Positions 54,724-63,328 of a stretch of DNA of 64,000 nt are shown here, piece by piece. The stretch is from Nitrobacter hamburgensis X14 (lineage in GTDB: Bacteria > Pseudomonadota > Alphaproteobacteria > Rhizobiales > Xanthobacteraceae), in NCBI RefSeq assembly GCF_000013885.1, contig NC_007959.1:62001-126000 (forward strand), written 5' to 3'. Position numbers and translations under genes: made by a program. A model generated the notes under the pieces. That model searched no databases, had not been told where the DNA came from, and worked only from the letters and a program-made list of their open reading frames with translations. The number at the start of each line of letters is the position of its first letter. Within the stretch, counting starts at the first letter, position 1.

Positions 54724-55332
54724 CAGGTCCTATCCTCTCGCGACGTCCTGACGAGACGCGTATTACCCGATCAGCCTGTCGTCGCCTTGGTTGTATCATT
54801 TTCAGAATTCGACAGAAATTGAATTCAGAACTCCTATCGCGGCGCAACAATGCGAGAGACGCCCAGGATCGTCCCTTTGCGCGCCGATATCACGTTTAGG
54901 CAAGGCAGGACCGACGAGCATGTCAAGCAAAGCGAGGTGAGCTGGATATCTTTTTGTCGTTGCGGAGCCACCCAGCGCCGCGATTGGCTCCCCGATCTGT
55001 TCCAGCGGCGGTTGGAGGGTTTACTCACGCGCGGCAGTCACAAAATATTTCTTCTTCATTTCACCGGTGTTCGAATTGCTAACGTGGCGCGCCCCGACTG
55101 CGGGCGCGACCGCGCGAAAATCGCTGAACATTTTGGCGGTCGCACGAGCAGGCATAACGTGAGCAGAGTCGAACCGCCGATTCGTTCCGCTCCATGCCGT
55201 TAAATAATTCACTGGCGTCCCGAAGATTGGGACAGCAAACTCTGCCCCTCAGCGTCCGGCCCCTGAGTAATCATCGGTGATCGAGAACGCCGGTTGCGCT
55301 CCCGCCTCCCTCGAAGCAAAAGGAGCAGTGCC
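54724..55332. other. 609-base stretch without a recognisable gene
   Basis: Frames near 54850-55200 on both strands are open but show no family, ribosome site or membrane pattern. The kinase promoter should lie in the left part; no EcfG-like element was found there. Confidence 0.45.
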
Positions 55333-55515
55333 GTGCAGCAGATCGATCTCCCACTCCAAGGTCTTTCTGAACTTGCAGCTGACATCCGCGAAAAGATCAG
55401 CTCTCTTCCTTATGGACTCGAGCGACACACAATGCTGAAAGCAATCTGGCAGAGCGATGACGTCGCAAAACTTGAGGAATGGGTAAGTTCACTGGGATTG
55501 CAGCTGCCAAAGTAA
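55333..55515 (+). CDS. Small hypothetical protein, 60 aa
   Basis: A GTG at 55333 follows AAAAGGAGCA at good distance. The chain (VQQIDLPLQGLSELAADIRE, then LERHTMLKAIWQSDDVAKLE EWVSSLGLQLPK) is amphipathic-helical and soluble. A later ATG gives only 28 residues. I do not recognise the family. It lies alone between the giant sensor and a nuclease remnant. Confidence 0.55.
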   Translation: MQQIDLPLQGLSELAADIREKISSLPYGLERHTMLKAIWQSDDVAKLEEWVSSLGLQLPK

Positions 55516-55661
55516 AGGTCGCACTTCCTCGCTCAGAGCAGATCCTGCTCAGTGAGTAGCAGACCGATCTTCCGGATCAAGATACAAAAAGGCGCGGCTA
55601 CTCGCGCTCACTTTGTCGAATTTAGGAGCAACGTGCGGAAATCCTACGGCATCTCATATTT

Positions 55662-55935
55662 GCGGCGACGCGACGGTCCTTCTTGAGATCGCTCCGCACC
55701 AGCCCGGCCGTCGGAGACATGGCGTGCCGCTGCAGACATAGCGATGCGCGAGGCCTTCGTTGATCAGAACATTGCCGACATCCCGCCCGTCAACGGTCAG
55801 CACGCCGCGAGCTGCCGCTCGGAATCGCAATGAGCCAGATCATCTTTTTCCGAAATGTCGAAGCCGACCAGGCGATATTGATCGCCGCCTGATGCGACGT
55901 TATCTCCCTCGATCACGCGGAGGCCACCGAACGGA
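55662..55935 (-). pseudogene. Staphylococcal-nuclease-like protein, internally deleted
   Basis: On the minus strand LRVIEGDNVASGGDQYRLVG FDISEKDDLAHCDSERQLAA is the start of an SNase domain (VxDGDT, RLxGxDxPE). In another frame RGVLTVDGRDVGNVLINEGL AHRYVC is its end (V...LxxxGLARxYV). The middle, with the catalytic Arg-Glu segment, is missing. Confidence 0.7.
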
Positions 55936-56361
55936 GCTCGCAGGATCTGAGTCGCTACCGGCAAGCGGTCGGTGAGGATGGCGAGGTCGAAGTGTTATTG
56001 CAGCACAGGCCACTGTCGATCGCCGCCATAACGGTGTCGCAAACGACAACAGGCAAGTTGACCGGCGTCTGCCATCCCACCCGCGCGCGTCGTGGTTTCT
56101 AAGCGCACCGGCTGGCGACGCCATCTCTGTCCCCCAGTCGAGGTTCATGGTGCCGCTGCAACCGCGGCGAAAATCGAATTCACGATGAAACGGCTGCGCA
56201 GCGCTGATTGACGGCCTCTTCGAGGACCGGGGAGTGCCAGGCGGAACGTTTGTGGCGCGCCGAGCATTGGAATGCTGCGGGCCACCTTTTCCCCTCCAAT
56301 CATCCCCACGGCCTGCCGACTTCCCCTCGGCGGGCCGCCCCCTGCGAGCGAGATGCTGATT

Positions 56362-56868
56362 ATGAATCGCGCTGAAGAAAACCTCATGGCGTGGCTTCGC
56401 GACGCCCACGCAATGGAAGAACACGACGTGACCATGCTGAACAGTCTGGCAAGCCGGACCGGTGACTACCCGGATGTGAGGGCGCGGCTCGAACAGCATC
56501 TGCTCGAGACGCGGAGGCAGGCTGAAGCGCTGGAAGGATGCATTCTACGCCGGGGCGGCGACACTTCAACCTTGAAGGATCTGGCCGGTAAGATGATCGC
56601 TTTTGGCCAAGGCATGAGCGGCATGTTTGCCGACGATGAAATCGTGAAGGGCGCGATGGCGAGCTACGCGTTTGAGCACATGGAGGTTGCAGCCTACCGA
56701 GTGCTGATCGTCGCGGCCGAAACCGCCGGCGACGCGCACACGAAAGCAGTTTGCGAACGCATCTTGAAGGAAGAACTTTCGATGGCGTCCGATCTGGAAG
56801 CTCATTTGCCAGACTTGGCGCGCGAATATTTGAGGCGCTCCCAGGTGAGACGTTCCCAGGCCAGGTGA
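56362..56868 (+). CDS. DUF892 (YciE/YciF-type) ferritin-like protein, 168 aa
   Basis: A four-helix bundle with MNRAEENLMAWLRDAHAMEE HDVTML, LEQHLLETRRQAEALEGCIL, then FADDEIVKGAMASYAFEHME VAAYRVLIVAAE and LKEELSMASDLEAHLPDL. The spaced E-x-x-H and E-H-x-E pairs (Glu20/His21, His45, Glu with His in FEHME, then Glu) could bind a di-iron site as in DUF892 proteins induced by osmotic and general stress. The start at 56362 is chosen from family similarity; an ATG nine bases earlier is possible. A weak EcfG-like element (GGAAC at 56243, N17, CATT) lies upstream. Confidence 0.85.
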   Translation: MNRAEENLMAWLRDAHAMEEHDVTMLNSLASRTGDYPDVRARLEQHLLETRRQAEALEGCILRRGGDTSTLKDLAGKMIAFGQGMSGMFADDEIVKGAMASYAFEHMEVAAYRVLIVAAETAGDAHTKAVCERILKEELSMASDLEAHLPDLAREYLRRSQVRRSQAR

Positions 56869-57179
56869 AGCCTAGATATGTCGTGCAAGACAATTCAACA
56901 TGGGTCGGAGGCCCCGGATAATCCCCGGGGGGGCGGCGGGATGTTCCTAATTTAAGCCCAACAATGGCTGCGAACAAAAAAGTCCGCGCCTCGAGAACGC
57001 GACACTCCGACTTCGTCCGTCGTGCGCTGGCGGCGGCGTGTAGCCAACGGAGTATACTGCTTTGCCCTGCCACAGATGGGAACGAAGGGCGGTTGCCAAT
57101 GCTGTGCGGATGCGGCGGTTATCGGGCGGATCACAATCGTGGCCGCCCGCTGTCACCTCACAACCTACCGGCATCACGG
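56869..57179. other. Intergenic stretch without a recognisable gene
   Basis: A GC-rich region between the DUF892 gene and the broken paralogue of 12464. Nothing was recognised. Confidence 0.45.
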
Positions 57180-57618
57180 CTAAACAGCATCCCGCTCACG
57201 CCGCGCGGCAACCGGAGCATCTTGCGACCGCATGGTGCCCGGCTCGGCCGTTGCGCGCACTGCGCCATGCGGAAGTTGCAGCACGATGGCGATCTGGCCT
57301 TCGACCAGACGGGTGAGCAGCACGATCTCGCCGTTGGCGAATTCGAGCGCGTCGTGATGCGCCGTCGGCTTGTCGAGCGCGACCTGGCGGAAACGCGCCA
57401 CCCGCTCGCCGATCCGACGCTTCGGCATCAAGGGAAAGTTCGCCCTTGACCTCGCGGTCGAACGCAATTTCCGTCCCCGGAAGCAGGCAAATCACGACGG
57501 CGGGCTCACCAATTTCGGTGAAGCCGCGCGTCATCGATGTGGGGAACCGGGTCGTCACCAGTCGCTGGCCGGCGGCGGCGGGACGAGACGCAACGTGCTG
57601 CAAGCTGTAATCGCACAT
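57180..57618 (-). pseudogene. Frameshifted paralogue of the 160-aa protein at 12464
   Basis: It starts at 57618 (MCDYSLQHVASRPAAAGQRL; GGAGGCTTCTG upstream). After FDREVKGEL the frame is lost; KRRIGERVARFRQVALDKPT continues in another frame. About 9 bases present in the 12464 gene are absent near the break. The conserved 5' flank beyond the start is shared too. Confidence 0.8.
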
Positions 57619-57899
57619 CAGAAGCCTCCATCGTGAGCCAGCCGCGGTCGGGGTCGGAAGCCGGCGCTCACGCCGCGCGCTGATCGGCTGGACGTGCCAC
57701 TACTTCTCTGGCGGCTGCAATCCCGGCGAGTTTGCCTACGCGTCGATCTTTGCCGTCGGCCTCAGCCACCTCGTGTATCACTAGGCCGGCATAGATCGCC
57801 CGGCAGTTCTCCAAAAATATCCATCTCGTTATCCTTCATTGTTGAAACACGCGTCGCCGCATCACCCCGATCAAGCCTCCCTAATGGAACCGAACCCTA

Positions 57900-57925
57900 G
57901 GAACGATTGGTCGGCGGAGTATGTT
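57900..57925 (+). promoter_or_regulatory. EcfG-like promoter, N17
   Basis: GGAAC (57900-57904), 17 bases, TGTT (57922-57925), 44 bases before the exported protein at 57969. Confidence 0.6.
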
Positions 57926-57968
57926 GTCTGCGCGGCGGTATTGTTGCCGACCAGAAGGAGAGACTTCC

Positions 57969-58301
57969 ATGAAGAGGATCGCGATTGCGTTCTTGGCTGG
58001 CTCCGGCGCTCTGCTCGCACACAGCGCCATGGCCGCCGACATTTCCACGACGGGGCCCTCGCCTATTGGCATAAGCGAACCTGGTATTGAGCAAGTCCGG
58101 CTCGTTTGTGATGACTTCGGGCGATGCTATCGAACAAGACCGCGGCGAGTGATCATCGACGAGGACGCCTACGATGACGGCCCACGTGAGCGCTATATCG
58201 AGCGCCGGCATTATGACGAGGGGCCGCACATCGGCGTGTATGGCGCTCCCCGGTTCGGTGCTCCAAGCATTAGCATTGGCGTCGACGACGATCGCTGGTA
58301 G
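57969..58301 (+). CDS. Exported acidic/aromatic protein, 110 aa
   Basis: A signal peptide (MKRIAIAFLAGSGALLAHSA, cleavage near AMAA) is followed by a short polar protein with a Cys pair (LVCDDFGRCYRTRPRR) that could form a disulfide, an Asp/Glu/Tyr/Arg-rich middle (DEDAYDDGPRERYIERRHYD) and a glycine-rich end. This resembles small periplasmic proteins typical of Bradyrhizobium. GAAGGAGAG precedes the ATG. An EcfG-like promoter is present and a strong hairpin follows. No function known. Confidence 0.78.
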   Translation: MKRIAIAFLAGSGALLAHSAMAADISTTGPSPIGISEPGIEQVRLVCDDFGRCYRTRPRRVIIDEDAYDDGPRERYIERRHYDEGPHIGVYGAPRFGAPSISIGVDDDRW

Positions 58302-58330
58302 GCGCGAGAAGCGGAACTAGCGGCAATTAG

Positions 58331-58412
58331 CAAACAACCGCCGGCTTCAACCGGCGGGCCATTCATCAAGCGCCGACGCTGCACGCGTCTTCCACCGGAA
58401 CGTTCGCGCCCG
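58331..58412 (-). repeat. Inverted partner of the 12039-12125 element, with terminator hairpin
   Basis: It contains ACCGCCGGCTTCAACCGGCGG, a probable terminator for the upstream gene, and GGAAC of the next promoter. The order of blocks matches 12039-12125 on the other strand. Confidence 0.7.
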
Positions 58413-58421
58413 AGCCGAGTT
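58397..58421 (+). promoter_or_regulatory. EcfG-like promoter
   Basis: GGAAC (58397-58401), 16 bases, AGTT (58418-58421), 48 bases before the exported protein at 58469. Confidence 0.65.
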
Positions 58422-58468
58422 TATGCACAACACGGGAATGGACTGTGTGACAAACAGGAGCGTCAAAA

Positions 58469-58702
58469 ATGAATTTGAAATTATTGGCTGCGGCCGCCAT
58501 CATCGCTGCTTTCTCGGCTCCCGCGTTCGCGGCGAACTCATACTATGTCGTGCAAGATTCCACGACGAAGAAATGTACAGTCGCACATGAAAAGCCAATG
58601 ACAACTACATCTGTGGTGGTTAGCCCGGCTGGCAAGGTCTATACGACAGAGGCCGATGCCGAAGCCGCTATGAAGACAATTACTGCTTGTGAAAGCAAGT
58701 AA
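58469..58702 (+). CDS. Exported small protein, 77 aa
   Basis: A signal peptide (MNLKLLAAAAIIAAFSAPAF, cleavage after AFA) is followed by NSYYVVQDSTTKKCTVAHEK and SPAGKVYTTEADAEAAMKTI TACESK, with two cysteines that could pair. The YYVVQDxxTKKCxVVxxKP pattern is a recurrent small periplasmic protein in Bradyrhizobiaceae without a known function. AGGAGCG lies 8 bases before the ATG and an EcfG-like promoter precedes it. An IS5 element inserted about 120 bases downstream. Confidence 0.82.
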   Translation: MNLKLLAAAAIIAAFSAPAFAANSYYVVQDSTTKKCTVAHEKPMTTTSVVVSPAGKVYTTEADAEAAMKTITACESK

Positions 58703-58824
58703 GTCCTTGGTGTTTTTTGGTGGCCGGGAAGTCATCCGGCCACCTGAATTCTTGAGGTCGAGGCTCCCCTGGCGGCGCTGGCCATTTGATAAAGCCACTC
58801 GACCCTTTTCGAAACCGACTCTTA

Positions 58825-59663
58825 GGGTCTGGACTCATAACCAGTAACTGACAGCCGCAGCGATGCAGACGGCTGCGAGGAAATTGATTGCGAGACGATC
58901 GTATCTGGTTGCGATGCGACGGAAGTCCTTCAGGCGACAGAACATGCGCTCGATCGCGTTGCGGCTTCGATAGAGGACGGGCGAGAAGCAATTCTTCCAG
59001 CGTCGGTTCGCCTTGGGCGGGATGTTCGGCATCGCACCCTTTCCCTCGACCTGTCGGCGGATGGCATCGCTGTCATAACCCTTGTCGCCGTGCAGGATCG
59101 CGGAACGTGGCATCTCTTCGAGCAGAACCGCTCCGGCGGTGCAGTCGGCTATCTGACCCCCGGTCAACAAGAACGCGACGGGACGACACTCGGCGTCGGT
59201 CAGAGCATGGATCTTCGTGGTCCGCCCGCCGCGCGATCGGCCGATGGCCTGCTGATGTTCCCCCCTTTGCCGCCAGATGCGCATCGATGCGCCTTCACGG
59301 CCGAGCTATCGATCAGGACCTGCGCAGGAGGTCCGCCGGCCGTTGCGAGTGCGTGGAATATGTCTACCCATACGCCCTTCGCTGCCCAGCGGACGAAGCG
59401 ATTGTAGAGTGTTTTGCGCGGACCATAGACCTCCGGCGCATCGATCCAGCGTCCACCGGACTTCAGCACCTGGATGATGCCGCTGATGACCCGCCGATCA
59501 TCGACCCGTGGCTTGCCGCGCGTATCGTTAGGCAGAAGCGGCTTGAGCCGAGCAAACTGATCCTTCGTTAGCCAAAAGTAATCGCGACTCATGAGGGGCC
59601 TCCTGTCGGAGACCGTGAATCACAAACTCAGCGCAGAAGGAATCATTTTATGGGTCCCGACCC
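58825..59663 (-). mobile_element. IS5-family (IS427-type) element, copy 2 (839 bp)
   Basis: Flanked by TA at 58823-58824 and 59664-59665. Encoded proteins and antisense frames are identical to copy 1 at 19412-20250, in the same orientation. Confidence 0.92.
58835..59592 (-). CDS. IS5/IS427-type transposase in two overlapping frames, copy 2
   Basis: As copy 1: first frame from 59592 (MSRDYFWLTKDQFARLKPLL), second frame ending RDYFW-unlike NFLAAVCIAAAVSYWL at 58835, joined at the AAAGGGGGGAA slippery run. All catalytic residues are present in the fused product. Confidence 0.88.
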
Positions 59664-59754
59664 TAGAAAGGATCATGCCGGTTGTAATCTCGCACTGCTT
59701 GATACAATCGCCCGGGAGGGTTCCGCAGCAGAAAGAAATCCGCGAGAGGATCCG

Positions 59755-60012
59755 TCAGAGGGTGATTTCGATCTGAATCTGCTCGACTTCTGCGTGCATT
59801 GCGGAGTGGGGACACCCGTCGCAACATTTCCGAGCACAGGCGCCGAGCGCTTCCTTGATGATAGTCTTGATGGTCCGGGCACATCGCCCACATTCCGCGC
59901 TGCACCCAAGACATCCGTAAACCTGTTTGGGTGAACGCCGCAGATCGTCTGCTGCGGTCACGGCGGAACGGACGTCGTGATCGGTCAACACGTTACAGGA
60001 ACAAACGATCAT
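59755..60012 (-). CDS. bfd: Bacterioferritin-associated ferredoxin, 85 aa
   Basis: The four cysteines of a BFD-like [2Fe-2S] domain are present: MIVCSCNVLTDHDVRSAV (Cys4, Cys6) and GCLGCSAECGRC (last two ligands). The helix-turn-helix-like wrap (ARTIKTIIKEALGACARK) and a Cys/His-rich extension (CCDGCPHSAMHAEVEQ) follow. Bfd reduces heme in bacterioferritin to release stored iron. The ATG at 60012 fits the family start. No bacterioferritin gene is seen nearby, and IS elements flank it on both sides. Confidence 0.9.
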   Translation of the reverse strand: MIVCSCNVLTDHDVRSAVTAADDLRRSPKQVYGCLGCSAECGRCARTIKTIIKEALGACARKCCDGCPHSAMHAEVEQIQIEITL

Positions 60013-60446
60013 GAAGACGGAATCCAATTACGACACGCGGACACGGGCCAGATATTGTTAGACCGTGTCGCGAAACGCAAAGGGAAATCCGCCTCTTTCA
60101 AGCTATTCCAAACTATCGGTAAGTCCGAATACCGGTCGCGATTTGATCCCTCCGCTCTGGGGTCTCTGGCCGGTCAATGGGGCGACCTTTACGGTTGTTC
60201 TTGATGAGCTTGTGACCGGCTCCCGGGCGTCCCCCTGGTTATGCAGCCGAGAACTCCCGTCAGTGAGCGTGTGAGCTTCGTGCTGAGAGGCAAAGGATCG
60301 TTGAACGCTGCGAGAGGTGACCTCCGAGGCAAATGTTCTTCCAAGGTTTCAGCAGTGGGGCACGATAGGCGAGCTGTTCGGCCTTACTTCGGTGGACGGC
60401 GTCCGGGACTGTCAGGATTTCCGTGTGAGAGCGGGGCGGTTAAACA
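60013..60446. other. Stretch without a recognisable gene
   Basis: Lies between bfd and an IS256 remnant. Open plus-strand frames show no known motif. Confidence 0.45.
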
Positions 60447-60657
60447 TTACGCTGCCATGGCCTTGATGAAGCGTTCGCCGAAGATAACGGCGAACTGAGC
60501 CTTGGCTATGGACCACTCACGCGGCGGCATTTTCCACTCTTTCTCGGACCTGTTCAAGATCAGATAGAGAAGCTTGGTGGCGGCTTCGTCATTGGGGAAG
60601 TGCCCTCTGGCCCTGACGGCCCGCCTGAGTTTTGAGTTCAGCGCCTCGATCGCGTTG
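60447..60657 (-). pseudogene. IS256 type 2 transposase, C-terminal part
   Basis: NAIEALNSKLRRAVRARGHF PNDEAATKLLYLILNRSEKE, ending AVIFGERFIKAMAA. It is cut at the NAIE codons by IS110 copy 2; its N-terminal part is on the other side of the element. Confidence 0.88.
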
Positions 60658-62247
60658 GTAACCGGTATGAGATTCTTGGTGCCGATGTCCGGCTGCGGTT
60701 TCGTGATCGCGGCGTATGGTGCGACCATCCGGGACAGAGGCACCGGGAGCACGAAGTGCGGGCAGGCCGATCTTGCACGTTGAGCTGCGAGCTCGTGTTA
60801 GTAGATGGCCGCCTCTGCGACTCGCCCGGTTGCGCTGAGAGCGCGGATCCGTAGTTGTCGTGTCGCCCGCTGCTCCCCCTCTGATTATCGAGAGGAGACA
60901 GGAATGCGACGTGTAATCGGAATTGATACCCACCGTACCTTTGGGGAAGTAGTAATCTGGGAAGATGGTCGACTGCGACACATGGGTCGGGTCGATATGA
61001 CGCGAACTGCGCTGGAAGGCTTCGGCAAAACGCTTCTGACCACCGACGAGGTGGTCATCGAGGCTACCGGTAACTGCATGGCGGTCTCTCGGGTGCTGTC
61101 ACCGTTCGTGAAGCGGGTAGTGATCGCCAATCCACTGCAGGTGAAGGCGATCGCGCACGCCCATGTGAAAACCGACAAGATCGACGCCGGCACGCTGGCC
61201 AACTTGTATGCAGCCGGCTACCTGCCGGAGATCTGGACACCCGATGCTGTCACGGAGCGGATGCGCCGCCTGGTGGCGCGACGCTACCAGGTTGTCCGGC
61301 ATCGGACCCGAATCAAGAACGAGGTGCACTCGATCCTCTATGCTCACCTGATTCCGCAGTGCCCTCATGCCGACCTGTTCGGGCGGCTCGGTCGTGCCTG
61401 GCTCATCCGACAGCAGGTGCCGGATGACGAGCGCGCCGCGATCGAGCGTCATATCCGGGAACTGGATCGGTTGGGAGAGGATCTCGGCGTGCTTGACCGG
61501 GAGATCGCTGAGGGCGCCCTCAGCGATACGGCGATCGAACGGCTGCTCACAATCACTGGCGTCAATCTCACGGTGGCCGCCGGGCTAGTGGCGGCGATCG
61601 GCGATATAGGCCGCTTTTCCAACCCCCAAAAGCTGGTGAGTTACTTCGGCCTGAACCCACGCGTGCGCCAGTCGGGGCTTGGGGCAGCCCATCACGGGCG
61701 GATCAGCAAGGTCGGACGCAGTCATGCCCGCGCGATGCTGGTGGAAGCCGCCTGGGCAGCCGCCAAGACGCCAGGCCCACTCCATGCCTTCTTCGTCCGC
61801 GTCCGGGCCAGGCGGGGCCATCAGGTCGCTGCCGTTGCAGTGGCGCGCAAGCTGACCGTCCTGTGCTGGCATATGCTGACGAAAGAAACGAACTACCTCT
61901 GGGCACGCCCCAGTCTCGTTGCCCACAAAATGCGCGGCATGGAGTTGCAAGCCGGCCGACCGCAGAAGAAAGGCAACACGCGCGGCCCCGCCTACGCCTA
62001 CAACGTCAAGAAACTCCGGAACCAGGAAATGCGCGTCGCCGAACAGGCACAGAAGGGCTACGAGCACTTTGTCGAAGCCTGGCGCCCGCGCCCGCCAAAA
62101 AAGGCGCGCGGGCGCCTCAATCCGGCAAGGCTCGAATAAGGCTGCCCGGCAGCGCTTTCAGCCGATGCACCGCGCTCCGCCACGAGGTCGCCCACGCAGC
62201 AAAATAATATCACGACCGGAAAGAAACTGCTTGTCGATCTCATCCGT
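60658..62247 (+). mobile_element. IS110-family element, copy 2, inside IS256 type 2
   Basis: GT at 60658-60659 and GT at 62246-62247 are candidate core dinucleotides. Both flanks belong to the same IS256 type, and removing the element restores a sequence reading Ile-Tyr-Thr-Thr-Asn-Ala-Ile-Glu, so this looks like an original insertion. Confidence 0.85.
60904..62139 (+). CDS. IS110-family transposase, 411 aa, copy 2
   Basis: Identical in this span to the protein at 27882: Asp of GIDTH, VKTDKIDAGTLANLYAAGY, LLTITGVNLTVAAGLVAAIG and SHARAMLVEAAWAAA. Ribosome site GAGGAGACAG. The only residue difference I saw lies upstream of the start codon, in the left non-coding end (one base). Confidence 0.92.
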   Translation: MRRVIGIDTHRTFGEVVIWEDGRLRHMGRVDMTRTALEGFGKTLLTTDEVVIEATGNCMAVSRVLSPFVKRVVIANPLQVKAIAHAHVKTDKIDAGTLANLYAAGYLPEIWTPDAVTERMRRLVARRYQVVRHRTRIKNEVHSILYAHLIPQCPHADLFGRLGRAWLIRQQVPDDERAAIERHIRELDRLGEDLGVLDREIAEGALSDTAIERLLTITGVNLTVAAGLVAAIGDIGRFSNPQKLVSYFGLNPRVRQSGLGAAHHGRISKVGRSHARAMLVEAAWAAAKTPGPLHAFFVRVRARRGHQVAAVAVARKLTVLCWHMLTKETNYLWARPSLVAHKMRGMELQAGRPQKKGNTRGPAYAYNVKKLRNQEMRVAEQAQKGYEHFVEAWRPRPPKKARGRLNPARLE

Positions 62248-63320
62248 CGTATAGATATATCCGGCGTACGGCCTCCGGGAAGGCAAAGACGGGGACGACC
62301 TCGCTCCATACGCGCCGCCAGCTCTGACCGATCGCCGGATAGCGCTGCCCCCATTCGCTGGCTTCAAAGGCCGTCAGCGCCTGCTCGGCGGCTTTGGCGT
62401 CAACGGCGCGATAGATGCCCTTCAGGGCCTGACGAGCGGCTTGTGGTCTTTCCAGGACACCAAGTCCATGGAGTTGCGTAGCAGGTGGACAATGGGGTCA
62501 TTGAGAAAGCCGAGTTTTGGCGGGAATGCTGAGCGAGCGCCCGAAGGCATCACCTCTCGCCAAAATCCGTGCCGGCGCCCACGCCCATCAGGCGACGATC
62601 ATGAACGATGCCGAGCAGGAAACCGGCCAGCATCAGGCGAACCGCAACCTCAGGATCGATGCCCGGTCGACCGTTGTCGAGGCAATATAGATCGGAGAGG
62701 TCGTTCCGGAGCCAGGAGAGATCGAGCACGCCGTCTACCCGAACCAGAACGTGCTCGTCGGGAATGAGTTGTCGGAGCGAGCCGGAAATGAACAGCTCTA
62801 GTTAGTCCCGTTCCTTGCGACCCAGCATGCCGACCCCCAATCGCGATCAGATCGAGAGAATCACGCGAAGACAGGTTTTTCAACGACCCCACAATGCAGG
62901 TCTGGACCACGGCTTCGGGGAATACGGCGGTGATGGCATCGGGGAAGCCCTTGAGGCCATCGACGACGGCGAGCATGATATCCTCAGTGCCGCGGTTCCG
63001 ATCTCGTTCATGACTCGCAGCCAGAACTCGGCGCCTTCATTCTGCTCGACCCACATGCCGAGCACTTCCTTGCCGCCATTGGCGCGCACGCCCAACGCAA
63101 TGTGGATCGCCTTGGAGCGGACCATGCCCTCGTCGCGGATCTTCACCCGGATTGCATCGAAGAAGACCAGCGGATAGGCGGGATCGAGCGGGTGTTGCTG
63201 CCAGGCCGCGACTTCCTCGAGCACGGCGTCGGTGACGGTCGATATCAGGTTCCGGCGAGACGTCGATGACGTAGAGTTCCCGCAATCTCCCGCGTGCTCA
63301 TGCCGCGCGCGTACATCGAT
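62248..63320 (-). pseudogene. IS256 type 2 transposase, N-terminal and core part
   Basis: From the right: MYARGMSTREIAG, VISTVTDAVLEEVAAWQ-type sequence, YPLVFFDAIRVKIRDEGMVR SKAIHIALGVRANG (Asp), GMWVEQNEGAEFWLRVMNEI, then after a shift VVDGLKGFPDAITAVFPEAV VQTCIV. An IS1182 piece interrupts at about 62885-62490. Then LLRNSMDLVSWKD and, near the IS110 boundary, PEAVRRIY. Several frameshifts. Confidence 0.8.
62490..62830 (-). pseudogene. IS1182-family transposase N-terminal fragment
   Basis: MLGRKERD, a stop, then LELFISGSLRQLIPDEHVLV RVDGVLDLSWLRNDLSDLYC, NGRPGIDPEVAVRLMLAGFL LGIVHDRRLM is the start of an IS1182 transposase with an in-frame stop after codon 8. It sits inside the IS256 type 2 remnant. 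Confidence 0.8.
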
Positions 63321-63328
63321 ACAACTCC

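Noticed and set aside
53500..54822. A 440-codon open frame on the plus strand opposite the CheB-CheR gene
   Set aside because: It is the antisense of a high-GC gene with clear domains and has no family motif or ribosome site of its own. The same applies to the long antisense frames at 13320-14399, 16054-17184 and 35885-36847.
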